Positions 1-12,500 of a DNA stretch of 16,278 nt are shown here, piece by piece. Position numbers and translations under genes: made by a program. The notes under the pieces are model-generated. The model saw only the letters and a list, made by a program, of their open reading frames with translations. It made no database searches and was not told where the DNA came from. This stretch comes from Euperipatoides rowelli (lineage: Eukaryota; Onychophora; Udeonychophora; Euonychophora; Peripatopsidae), in the NCBI GenBank assembly GCA_003024985.2, contig PXIH01S0023046.1, one strand, 5' to 3'. Every line of letters begins with the position of its first letter. The first letter of the stretch is position 1.

Positions 1-378
1 TGTTCATCTTTTCCCTTTGTTAACGCTGTATAACATTCATTGCTTATAGTTAAAGTCTATAATTTCTTCTTACAATGTCCAGCACATGAACAGCCTTTAT
101 CGACTTGATTTTTCAAAATAATTTACATAAAAATCTCTTTTTTTTTTTTTTGATAACTAATTCTATCATAAATTTTGTGGCGGTGTCTCTGACTATATTG
201 CTGGTGATAAACCTTATATTAAACTTGTTTCAATTCTCTTTAATCTTTAGGAGATAATTGAAAAATGGTAATGTATTTCTTCTGGCCATTCTATTCTAGA
301 TACTTAACTTTTATTTGATTTGACAATAAATAAATAAATTTACATTGTGTCCATAAAGCATATTGTGATATTTTATAG
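1..378 (+). other. Intron tail
   Basis: AT-rich non-coding sequence with a T13 run near 140. No exon that fits the downstream phase was found. It is read as the 3' part of an intron whose upstream exon is outside the window. Confidence 0.55.
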
Positions 379-500
379 ATTATTGGATATGGTTAAAAAA
401 ATAGCAAACTTTATTGAGCAAGAACACTTTGTAAAAAATTTGGAAAAAGTTGGACCAATTTTTCAAACATTGGTAAATTTGCTTAAGAAAAAAGTACCAG
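379..500 (+). CDS. Exon 1 of the window (ABCA-like ectodomain, helical segment)
   Basis: The acceptor is TTTTATAG ending at 378 and the donor is CCAG|GTAAGT at 501, a near-consensus 5' splice site. The exon starts with one base completing a codon and ends with one base of the next. It encodes about 40 residues starting LLDMVKKIANF and ending VNLLKKKVP. The sequence looks amphipathic-helical with many Lys, Leu and Phe, and has no cysteine and no sequon. No known domain can be named from this piece alone. It is assigned to the transporter because its phase joins exactly to the exon at 597, only 96 bases downstream, whose phase in turn fits the next one. The polypyrimidine tract is weak, so the start is less certain than the end. 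Confidence 0.6.
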
Positions 501-3500
501 GTAAGTAAATTATTTTCACAATATTTGAATACATATAAAAAAAAAAGGCATTGCAATATTAAGTTATTGATCAGTTACATATTTTTTCATTTATAGTTTT
601 CGTTGATGTTCATAAGATTTTGGATAAAAGTAGCAAACATTTTAATGATGTCAAAAGATCATTAAGAGAAGAAGATATAGAATTATTTCTTAAATCTAAA
701 ATAGATTTAACAATGGTAAGATGTAACGTATGTATACAATTGTCTACAATAAAATACAGTATATACTGTAAGTACAGTATAAATTATAACGTGCATATTT
801 ACTTTATATACTATACATATTCAGATATGTATTTGTGTAATATACTTATACTATATATTGAATACCTGTATCTATATGTATTTTTACAGTATATACTGTG
901 TATACACATCTTTCTAACTGGTGAGTTGTATTTTTTCAAGTACCGGTACTCACTAAGTATTTTATTGTATTTGAATTTTTTTTTTTTTTACTAGTTGAAG
1001 ATTTATTTTTAATGTTTTTTTTTTATATTTTTAAAAGCAATAAACATTTATTTAAAACAAATTAATAACCTTCACCCCACCTTTCTTTAATGTTAGCCTA
1101 TGAATATAGTCTGCACTGTAAATTTAATGTATCTTGGGTAGAGTTGTCTGCCTGGCCGCTCCTCACTATGAGCTGCACTGTCATAGAAGTCTTGAAGTTC
1201 ACTACAATGAAACTTTGTGAGACTGGAAGCAATATTTTAATCAAATAGTTTATTCTGTATCATTGTTGTGTACAGAAAAAAAGAAACAAACTAATCAGCA
1301 AATTGCTGTTCAGATAAACAATATAATAAGAGAGCTCCACGACCAAAGAATGCAGTCATACAAATAAAAGGGACAGAATACACCTTGGACTGCTCCTACC
1401 AGTCCAAGCACATAATAGAATAAAAACTTGTTGGAATGATAAAAGCCATTCCAAGTGAAGAGACAATTACATCTTACATGTGACATTCTTTTAGAATTAA
1501 TTAATACAATCCTATTGTATGCAAATTAACAAACCTGAATATTAAAATATTAATGAAACACCATGTGAAGCCAAATTATTGTTACAAGCGCTGTCTACGA
1601 CCAAGCAGGTAATGAGTGCTAACACAATGTTGCAGAATTAAGCAACACCTGGGCAAATGATAGGAAGGTATTTACGTGAACAAAAATATAAATATGTATT
1701 AATTATCTGTGTTCCCATAAGTACTCAAAAAATGTACTTAAGTATAAGTACAAAGTACATAATAAATATACTTAAGTAGTAGTACTGCTGAATTTCGAAT
1801 ACTTAAATCTTCATGATTTAAAGTCATCTGCCAAATTTTTTTCATTTAATACTGTATATTAATAAATTATAACTATGTATTAAAAATGGCAGAAAATTAG
1901 TTAATGAAAAAAAAAAGTAAATTTTATCTCACTCACATGATCAGATTGTTTAGAACTAGATGACCGATGATTGTGAGCGCCAAAATTTTCCAATAGTATG
2001 AGCTCTCTCAAAATAATCAGTAGTTTGATGTACTTGAACTTAAAATTTTAAAATTACAAGTACACTAGGTCCCCGGTTTAAAGTAATTCAAATAGTGTTT
2101 GTCTCGTGTTTACGTAGATAATAAATTGCCACTCAAGTTTCATATAACATTTTATGTGTGCATTAACGTTCTTTGCTTAATATTTTGCTAATCTTTTTCG
2201 TTATGTTTTATTTATTTATTTTTTTTTTGTATAAAATTTTGGGTCTCAGTCAAATATTGTACTGCAATTTAGGCAATTTTATCATTATAGTTTATTATTA
2301 TTATTACAGTAAATAAAGTAATAAATTATGAGTATTAAATGCCCTGCTAATTGATCTTCTTTTAGTGAAGAAAGAAAAAAAAATGTTTTCACTCCTAACG
2401 ATCTGCAGGGGGTGTAAGGTAGTCGTAAATAGGAGAAAACTAAAAATAAATAATTTATTCAATTTACCATTTTTTTCTCTAAGAATATTTATTTATTTAC
2501 TAAAAGATTGTCAAAATTGACTTGTGATAATAAGTAATATATCAAAAATATTTATTTAAATCAAGATAATTTATATAAAAATATATAACCTTTTTTTTTT
2601 AATTTTTTTATAGGCTATAATTTAAGTTTTAAAAAATGCTTGTATAATTTAAAGGGATTGTATTTTGTATTTTTTTAATGTTTAAAGTACAATGTAATAT
2701 GGTGAAATATTTTTTTTAATTATGCTATCCAGGAACCAATTAATGTTTATAAGCTTAGTTCTTATGGAATTTCAGGTTCCAAATAATGTAGTTTCAATTA
2801 TCACATGACTTTTGGGGAACCAATTAAAAACGTTATTTGGAAACCAGGTGTACTTGAACAAAGTACTTACATACAAGTAAACAGTACCTATTTTAAAAAA
2901 ATACTTAAAAGTATTAAGTACACAGAATATACTTTTTACTTGTACTTAAATACTTTGATACTTACTGTACGTATCAGGAACACTGTTATATATATATATT
3001 GAATATACAGTACATGCACCGTATATACAGTAACTATTCTGTATACTGTATATGCATTATGTAATGTATACAGTATATATTTGTTTATACAATAAAATAG
3101 TTTTAATATAGTACATTCCTAAAGTTTTGTTTTTTTTTTTGTGTGTGTGTATAGATCACTTTTTTGAAAAATTTAACAACAGTTTTATCCCCTACTATAT
3201 GTGAAGAAGAACTAGTTCCAGAATTTTTCCATTTTCCTAGCTCCATTAATCAGACTTTGATTGTAAATTCTTTATGTAAAAATAATGCAACTTTGCTAAT
3301 GACTCTATCCAGCCTTGGATCTCTGAATGAAACTCTTCTGCAGCAGGTAACTTTTGTCAGTCTGTTCTTTTTCAGTATTATAGAGTGTAACCATAAATAA
3401 TTCTCATTAACTAAAAAAAAATATTCAAGCCATTGCAATAAAGAAATTCTGTGATTCTTAGCTTGGAAAGTACCATAATTAAAACAAAATATTACAATTA

Positions 3501-6500
3501 TTTCAGATAGTTGAATTACAATTTACAGTAATGATTAGAATATGTTTTCTTTTTTAGAAAAATCTAAACTTGCACTAGTTTATTAGTGCATACATACTGT
3601 AGGGTGGTGTAGGCTCTTCATAATTATCCATATCATTTTTATTTTAAAAAAAAAAAAACTTCTGATCAGGAATTTTATTCGTAAACTGCTGGAACATCTA
3701 TAAATCTAGGCTTTTGTTTGAAATTTTTTAATAATAAAGTAAGCCAATTTGTTGGGTTTTTCTAACGCTTTATAATATTTTTTTTTGATCACACAGTTTG
3801 GTTAAATGAGAGTCTCAACATATTTATTAAAATTTGGATAAGGAAATTGGTCTGATTTGTAAATGTTTTTCTGTCTATTTTTTTTCCCAATTACAGTGCA
3901 TGTATTTTGTAAAATGATTTGTTACATTATTAAAAGTTAAAATTGGAAGACCGAATTAAAGACAAGGCAAGCTAATGCTGTATCTGCTGACATTTCTTGG
4001 GAAAGCAAATACACTAGATATTGTGATAATTTGTCTACAATTACACAAATATAATATACTTTTGTTCATATTTATTTCTGCAGATATATGAATGTATACA
4101 ATGTATGTATGGCTATTATTTTTATTTTTTTTAATCAAAGTTGGTTAAGCAGTAATTTTTAATTATTGGTGGTTTGTTAATTCCCTTTTGATTAGTAGCT
4201 AAATGGCAAGCAGGGTTTGGGAGTAAAGCACTACTTGTGCCACTACTGTAGCACAATACGTTTTGGAGTAGTGACAGTAGTTTCAATACATTTACAGCAG
4301 TTTGTTTTTGTAGTCCACTGTTTCAGCGATATATTTTCACTACTTTTATATTCCCTTTAACCAATATTTAATTTTATTCTGTAAATGGAGCACAGATAAG
4401 TAAAACCAACACAACAAAACTTTTTAGGCAAAAATCCACTCAGACTAACCTGTTTTTTAACTATAAATTGTTTAAGACAGTTGTATTGTTTTCATTACAC
4501 AATGTTTTCATTATGTCGGATGATATGCTCATGCATTACCAAATACTGTACAATCCATTTGCTCCTTAAGCCATAGAATTAATCTAAATTATTATGAATT
4601 AGAACAGATTGCATTATTAAATAAAGTAAAGAGAATACTAATGTACCAGTAGGACTTTCTTGGCAAATTTACAATAAACATTTCATCCTTTTTAAAACTA
4701 ATATAAAGGAGAATTTCATGGTTAAGGACAAACCTTTTATAAACAAAGAACTTTGGGTACCATTATCTAAGTATTCAGATCATATTTTTAAGAGACTATA
4801 CTGTATATATTTATTTTGATGTACAAACATTTATTTTGCAAAATGTAGATTTAGAAAGTTTTTTTTTTTTTTTTAATTATTTTTGTAAAGTAGCTGTAAT
4901 TGTAGTTAACTACTTTTTTACAAGTATTAGTTGTTGCTCACTACTTTTTAAAAGTAGTTTTCTAAACTCTGGTGGCTAGTAATCATGTGATAGTTAAATT
5001 TTACTGATCAATTTCCTGTTAACTCAAGTATGGTAAACAGCATAGTAGTCTTAATCCAAAATATACTGTATAAATTTTTTTCTTTCATTATGGCAATCTG
5101 CAGTATCCAGTTTAACACAGGTTGACCTACAATTAAAATGCACTAAATCTTTATTCTAAGATAAATAAAATATTCTAAATTATTTTGTACAATATAAACA
5201 GTGGGCTACTGTAGCTTATTTTATTCCTTTTTAGTTATGAGTTTCAAATAAACTCAAGTTTGTAGAAGTAAACAAGTTCAGTGAACAATGCTTATATGAG
5301 TGGTTCCTTTTTGGTAAATTGTATTTGGAAAAAAAAAAAAAAAATTAAAGTTAAGCTGGAGATAAATTCATAAAATTGAAGACATGTTCTTAAACTATTT
5401 GTGTGCCCCATTTCACTCTTCCTTTTCTGAAACAATTGTGTATTTTGAATGTAATGACTATATATATATCTTTCATGGTATATAAAACAAATAAGATGAA
5501 ATTTGTAGCAGTAAATCAAAATGAATAACATTTTAAGAATTGTGAGGTTTATATACAGTGCAGTACATTATATATTGTAGTTATTTTGTCATCATATAAA
5601 GTTATAAACCAGTTGAGCTAGTCTGTAATTTAAACAAATCTTTAGCAGTTTTCTTTTTTTTTTTTTTTTTTTTGGTGGGGGGGGGGGGGGGCAGATCAAT
5701 ATTTTGCTATGTTAAGTTTGTGTAAAAATACACTTCATTATTCATCATTTTAACTTTTTTTTCCATTACAGTTTCAAAATGTACAACTCCAGCGGATCCT
5801 TCAGTTAACATTAATGTTTTTATATAAAACTAGAAGCAATTTGGAAAACTTGATTCAAGTTGTCAATCAAACTCAAATTAACTGGTTAAATGAATTGGAC
5901 CATACTGTCTATACAAAAGTGTTTGGTGATTTCTTGGAAACTGATAAAAGTGTAGATGCTTTACAAAGGTAAGAATTAATCCTTCAATAATTGCATCTAT
6001 CGTCTGGTATAACAAAAAGGTTGGGCTTAAGTGATTTTATACAACTAGAGACTTCATCATTACTAAAAGCAAGTACCGTGAATTTACAAACATTGAATAG
6101 CAATCAGGTGAAGGAGATTATACATTTTACCATTTGTAATTGTTTTCAAAGAACTTGGCAAAAGATCAGAAATATTTATCACTTTACCATACTCTGCATA
6201 TTTGAATTATATTTATTAGTTGATCTATTTGTTTTAATATATTTACAAAAATTTTATTTTACCAGATGCAGTTTCATTATCCAATTATTGAAATAGTATT
6301 TTTAGAATTTTTAAAATAGTTTCTTGCAGTGTCTCCTAGTTATCTTGGATAGTGCATAGTCATACTTGGAATTAGATAGTTTTTTAAAATAGGAGCTTTT
6401 GTTTTATTTTAAATACGTATATAACTCAAATGAAGATTACACCAGGGAAAATAAGTACTACTTGATTTAGATTTAATAGATGGAGTAGCATATGAAATAG

Positions 6501-9500
6501 CTGCTTGTAAAAAGTGAAATAATTAAATGAGGAATTAACATAAGCCACGTTTACACTGAAATAGCGAACCCTTATCCGATACGTGTTCCGGAACAGATAT
6601 CGGAATGGTCGTCTTTATACTGCCTTCAGGCATGACTGAATTTTCAATGCATGATTTTTAAATAGCGGTTATCACTCAAATCACGCAGGAAGTTGACTAA
6701 GATAGTGCAGTATGATGATAGTTTGTTTATAATTAAATCTCAAAATTGAAGATCGGAAAAAAAAAAAAAACCTACAGCAATCATATGTAGGTTCTGATAT
6801 TGTTTGGAAAATAGTTGAAATTCGCTTCAGACAATTAAGGTGATAGTAGCTGGTAAAGCGTAGGCTACTAGCTTATTCTTATTTGTTCACAATGTTTTAA
6901 ATTTAAGATAAACTTACTATAAACTAATTTACTTTTTGGTATTTATTGTTTTTCACTTTCAAATGTATTATTTTGTTTAAAGTTTTATGAAGTAAAAAAA
7001 CAAGTTTAAGGTGGTGCAATTCTATCTTTAAAAATTAAAAAAAAAAGAATATTATGTTCTTTGAGAACGTAAATGATAAATCTTTTAATTCATTCAAAGT
7101 TAGCATAAATGCTCAAAAAATCTAAATAAACTAAATAAACTTACATTAAATTAAGAGCACGCTTTGATTCGGACAATATTGATTTGGGTGAGAAAGAGGA
7201 AGAAAAAAGAAAAGAGAGGGGCAAGTGGCAGGGGAGTCATTTACATTATGATTTATTTCCTTATTATTTCATTGATTTTATTCACTTTTTTAATTTATTT
7301 TGATTTGTTTTTATTGTTTTTCAAATATGTTATTAATTTGAGATTATTAAAATAGTTATATAATAATGTATTATAACTGTATAAGCCGTTCTTTGATTCA
7401 ATAAATAAATATTAAAACTTAACTTTTAAAATAGTGCATTAGCGCTGGTCGTTATAAAATCTTGACAAAATGAACATGCGCGCAATCTTTGATCAGAGCC
7501 AGAGCGGATGTGACATAATTTTAGCGAATCCTATTGGGGTATAGGATCTTGTACGCGTTTTTACTAATAGCCTAAGGCATCTATCGAAACAGAAACCTAG
7601 AATCTGTTTCAGTATAGGTTTCGGTATTCTGTTCCGGAACAGAATTCGGTTGTTTGTTTACGCTGGTCAATACTCGCAACACATTCCGGAACGTGTTCCG
7701 GAAAAGTAGCATGTGTAAGCGTGGCTATAGAGATATTAAGATAATCAGTTCTATCGTTAAACATTAACTGCTTCTGTTGCCATTTATTTTAAATGATTAA
7801 CATTAACACATCTATTGCCAAATGGTCAGTCAAAATAAGGATCACATTAACAATTAGCCTATATTATTTGAAAAATATCTAAATTATTTTTCCTCATAAG
7901 AAATATAACATTGTTTTATTGAATAAGAGAGCATATGCGGCTGAAGCCTTCTAAGTAATAAATACAGTAATACAGTATCCTATATAAGAAAATATTTTAT
8001 GTTGAATTTCTCTGAAATTCACTTTTGACCTTATGAAGTATTTTTATTATGATTTATTAGCTTTTATATAGAAAATAAATTACTACTCTTTTTTTTTTAA
8101 TTTACTTATAAATAGTCTAGATGGGAAGGGGGTCCTGGTCTAGACTATTGCTTAGAAATAATTTTAAATTAAATAAAACATAATTGTTAAATTTTAGACT
8201 GCATAAATTTCCTAGATATTTTTTTTCTTTTCTGTAATTGTTCAGTGGAACGCAATCCAATTTTGTTTTATTTCCTAATGTTTAATGGTTATGAAAATAT
8301 AGTTTTTTTTTAAAATACGAACATAATGTCCATAGTCATTGCCATGGAAATGGGACCTATTGAAACATTCCAAATATGCATAAATTTATTTAGGGACCAT
8401 AAATATACTGCATCATAAAATTTTTGAAGTTACTGTCTCTAAAATTGGCTTAATACTTAAAATCCTGTTGTACCTCTAATAATAAAAATTAAATAGTCTC
8501 TAAATTATGCACTGTATAGAGAAATGAGTATAATTATTTTTTGTCTAGTATATTCAAAGGCTTTAAAACTATTTTTTTTTTAATGCAGATTAAATGTCAG
8601 TGTAAAGCTTAATGTACAGTATAAAGAATAGAGTATCAAACGTTTTAAAATTTATTAAAAAAAAAAAGTTAATTGTAAAATACTGTTTTGAAAATAATTT
8701 GCCTGCAGGGCACCCAAATTTATACTAGTATTAAACATGGCTATTCAGTGCTCAGCTATTAAATTAGTCACACCACCTTGTCATTCTAAATATCTTCTGA
8801 GATTTGAAGGCTTTTTTTAATTAAAAAAAATTATTTTAGGATGTTTCTTTTGTAAGTCAATTTTAATATACAGTATATTCTAGCCATTTTTTTTTTCTTG
8901 TAGTATGATATCGCTAATGGGTCACTTAGCCAAAATGTTTCACAATATTACTGCTGATAAATCTCTGCATGATATTAGAAATGGATTTAAAGGTCTACTA
9001 CATTTAAAACAACAAGAGCTGTTGCCACTCCGTTACACTATTGATCAGCTTTTGGGCAATGTTTCTGGTATTCAGAATTTCCTACATGATGGACTCCTGG
9101 AGGAACATCTTTCAAATGTTTTCAATTCTTCTGTGGATTTCACTCCGTTTATTCTTAAAGGAAAGGTTATTTTAGATTTACTTAACATTATGTGTAATTT
9201 AGAAAAACTAGAAGAATACTTTGATCTCAACAGTTCATCGCCTGTCAACTCTCAGGAAATTGGTAACTTACTATGCGTTCTCAACATTACAAATGTGGTG
9301 AACATAACTATAAAAGTTATTGAGACTTTCAAGATAGGTGAAATAATACAAAAGGTATTTGAAATTTATTTTCTAAATTTTTATGATGAATTATTGCCCA
9401 TGCAGCACAGATAAATTTTATTATTGTGAGTGAATGAATGAATGAGCACATGCTTTTTAGGATTAGGGTGCCACACCTCCTGCTTTAGCGGGATCATTGC

Positions 9501-12500
9501 GATTTTTAAATTTTTAACTTAGCTGTAAAAATAGCTGTTTATATCTTTAAAAAAAAAATTTTGAATTTTATAAATCCAGTTTATAAATCCAAAAGTCTGC
9601 CCAGTTCAAATGCACATGCTGTACATAACATTATACTACATTAGTTGTACTTCTAAAAGCATATCTTTGATTAAGTAAATAGAAAATATTTAATGTCTTC
9701 AATTAAAACCTTCAGTAAAATTAAAGTGCACTATATACTACTTTTTTTTCCTTGTATATGTTTAAACTTGACTCATACTTCAAACAAAGTGTAATCTCTT
9801 GTTAATACGTCATCTATGAGACAGTCTTGTTTTTTTAGTTATTTTTTTTAATTCATTTAAATCTATCATAATAAACATCATATGAAAATGAAAACATTGT
9901 GGGAGAAACAATTTCACGTGAAACATTAACAGTTTTGAAACCTCATAAAATACATCTGAGGAAATAATAATATGGCCACAGATGTTAAAGATCAAATGTA
10001 ACTGATTTTTTAAAAAAAAATTTATTGATTTTCAAAGATTTTTACTAAAATAAATATCCACCAGAAAAAAAAAAAATTTATTTACAATTCAATTTTTAAA
10101 TTAAATAAACTTTAGCTCCTCCCCCTTAAAACAACATTGTCCACTGTATACAACAGGGAAGATATTTTGTGATGTCATTGTTCAGAGATGAATAGAGCTC
10201 GCTATACTTAACTATAGAATATTTACTATCTTTGTCAGCTTAAGGCTGGAAATCCTATGGACTAATTGTTTAATTACTTGTAAAAAAAAATCAGTCAAAT
10301 TCATCCTTTTGTGCTATTATGATCCAATTTTTTTTTTTTTTTTTTTAAATCAAAATGACCTTTAATACTTGTTGAACATACCTCTATTTACATGATAAAT
10401 CAATACAAAGAAAACAGCTGTAGAAAGAATTTCGTCATCAAATTAATCTCAGACCAAAAAAAAAAATGTGAAAGTTTCAATTTGTAATCTCAGACTAAGG
10501 ATAGCAATAGTCATTTTATTTTTAAATAATTTTTTTTTTATGCATTTTAAATTTATTTTTTCCCAGTGGATTTTTTCTTATTTTTAGAAATTATCTTTGA
10601 AAATCAATAAATAAAATTTTAAAAAATCCATTACATTTGACCTTTAAGTTTATCAAAAGATGGAGAAATGTTGCAGCAGCTCATTACGTCAATATTGACA
10701 AATTTATTTTCAAAACCAACATAGAAAGTTTTATAACTCTGGCTATATACACATCCATATCCACATGCCGTCCATTTTTAGGGATCGTTATAAAGTTGGG
10801 CTTCTAATAAAACAGTTGTCTTTTAAATGTTCATGGCAAAGACTGGAATATTTCAACACAAATCCATTTTTCTTAACTTTTATAACCCATCAGGTACTAA
10901 GTTCAGTAAACACTATTGTTTATAGACTCTTATTAGACAAAATAGCTCCGCCATGCATATACTATAGACAATGTTAGGTGCCAAAGACAAATATTTTAAC
11001 AATTAAATTGTAAATAACTTATTTTTTTGTTTTTCTGGTGAAAGTTTTTTTTTTTTTTAGCAATTGTCTTCGAAAGTAAATAATAATTTAAAAAAAAAGC
11101 ATTTCATTTCACTTTTAAAGGATTTGAAACAGAAAATTATATTGAAATCTCCACATGGATTCAGAAGTGGCAAATCTAGTCTATTTGTTTACTCCTGGAC
11201 ATTACTGATGTTTTTGGTTATGTCAACACCTTCAGGTATTATTTATATTCCCTGATTCTCGTCTGCATTTGACATACTGTAGTAGCTCATTCAATCATGA
11301 GTCTCAAGTTCAAAGAATTTAATTTTCCTGGGTACATCATAATCTCGTTAAAGTTACCTAAAAAAATGCATTAACCTTAATCTTTCAATTAATTGGGAAA
11401 AAAACTAAAGTTCTACATTTCGGGAACAACAATCAGTTAAGAAAAGACTCTTGTGTTAAACATTGATCTGAAGTGTATAAAGGTTTGGGTGTTAGGACAC
11501 TAAATTAAATTTTAGTCATCATGCAAGTTTTATTGTTAATGCAATGAGAATTAGATTTGGTATGATAAGAATGGTATTCAAAAATTTTGATTGTAAAGTA
11601 TTTGAAATATTTTATATTTCTCACAACCATTCACATATAGTGCAAGCAGTTTTACTTTTAAGAACAAAAAAGCTATATTGTATGTAGAGAACACGTTTCA
11701 AAGGTTTACCAAAACAATAATGGGCCTCAGTAAATTGACGTATGAAAAAAAGATTGCAAAAAAATAAATCTGTTGACACCTTTGCACAAGTTAATCCATG
11801 TTGATTTGGTATTTACTGTGTGTACCAGAAAATTATTATTGAAAAAAATATATATTATATGTTTTTACTAAACAAACAGAGTGGAAATAGAGGCAATAGA
11901 TTTAACTAATTTTTAAAAAAAACTTATATTTGTATATAAAAGATAGCATAAAACCTCTGTATATGTATCAATCAGAGTAATTGAGTTAGGAGATTCATTG
12001 TATAGGATTATTGAGTACTTTGTATTACTGTGTTTTGTATTTGTTTACTTTGTGTTTTTCATACCCAGTACATGTTTTGTTTGATGTAATAAGGTTTTGC
12101 CTTTCCTGACATATTTGATGTTAGATATTCTCAATACATAAACAGATTTTGACAGACTTTACACTTTTGGGGGGCATTTCAAACTATTAGGAAAATTAAT
12201 GTTCAGTTTAAAATTTGATCCCCCCCCCCCCCCAAGCATGATATAATGAGATTTATAGATACACTAAGACTAATGCAGTATATTTTATATTTAATGATAT
12301 ATTTTATTTATTTCTCCCTGTGAAATAGATGTGAATAATCTATTATTGAAAGTTTAATTGTTAAAAAAAAAATCAAAATGTTTAAGATAAATCTAATTTA
12401 TTTTTATGTATTAACATTTACTTTTAAAAGTGATAACCAGACGCTATAATATACTGTCAGTTTTAAGATCCTGTTAAAAATACTGTATATATTTTTAATT

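Larger units (their letters stand above)
716..3154 (+). other. Intron between exons 2 and 3
   Basis: The intron runs from GTAAGA to TATAG. Its first 300 bases are low-complexity TA/CAGTATA sequence. Positions about 1080-1690 are less AT-rich, hold several hairpins and look like an old unclassified repeat. A hAT-like element occupies 1707-2985. No coding sequence was recognised. Confidence 0.7.
3347..5771 (+). other. Intron between exons 3 and 4
   Basis: GT at 3347 to AG at 5771. It contains a hAT element (4211-4971) and a T20-GGT-G15 tract (5654-5691). The rest is AT-rich sequence with no convincing coding frame. Confidence 0.75.
5969..8903 (+). other. Intron between exons 4 and 5
   Basis: The largest intron, 2.9 kb. 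It holds a TIR element (6543-7726) and a perfect hairpin at 8111-8149. The remainder is AT-rich without recognisable genes. The open frame at 5991-6296 is read as chance, since it lacks splice signals at either end in a compatible phase. Confidence 0.75.

Noticed and set aside
251-267. Possible 17-base micro-exon between a good acceptor (CTTTAG) and GTAATG
   Set aside because: Its last two bases TG would join the first base A of the exon at 379 to make TGA, so it cannot precede that exon in frame.
716-994. Open frame continuing from exon 2
   Set aside because: Beyond the GTAAGA donor it is Tyr/Ile/Phe-rich translation of low-complexity TA repeats, not protein-like.
1100-1690. tRNA-derived SINE or tRNA gene in the GC-richer stretch
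   Set aside because: No convincing A and B box pair or cloverleaf was found.
2065-2110. AGGTCCCCGG block considered as a nested pogo/Tigger-like end
   Set aside because: No inverted partner or TA duplication could be found nearby.
3250-3438. Reverse-strand frame overlapping exon 3
   Set aside because: It is the antisense shadow of an exon supported by splice sites, phase and sequons.
5991-6296. 101-codon open frame after exon 4
   Set aside because: No acceptor and donor pair gives a phase that fits exons 4 and 5, which already join perfectly; the composition is intron-like.
7164-7355. Lys/Arg-rich small frame in the TIR element, considered as a transposase remnant
   Set aside because: The basic run comes from a purine-rich stretch and the rest is Phe/Leu low complexity; no catalytic motif is seen.
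10765-10977. 70-codon open frame with mixed composition
   Set aside because: No T-rich acceptor in a compatible phase and no good donor; it lies beside the fold-back repeat arm.
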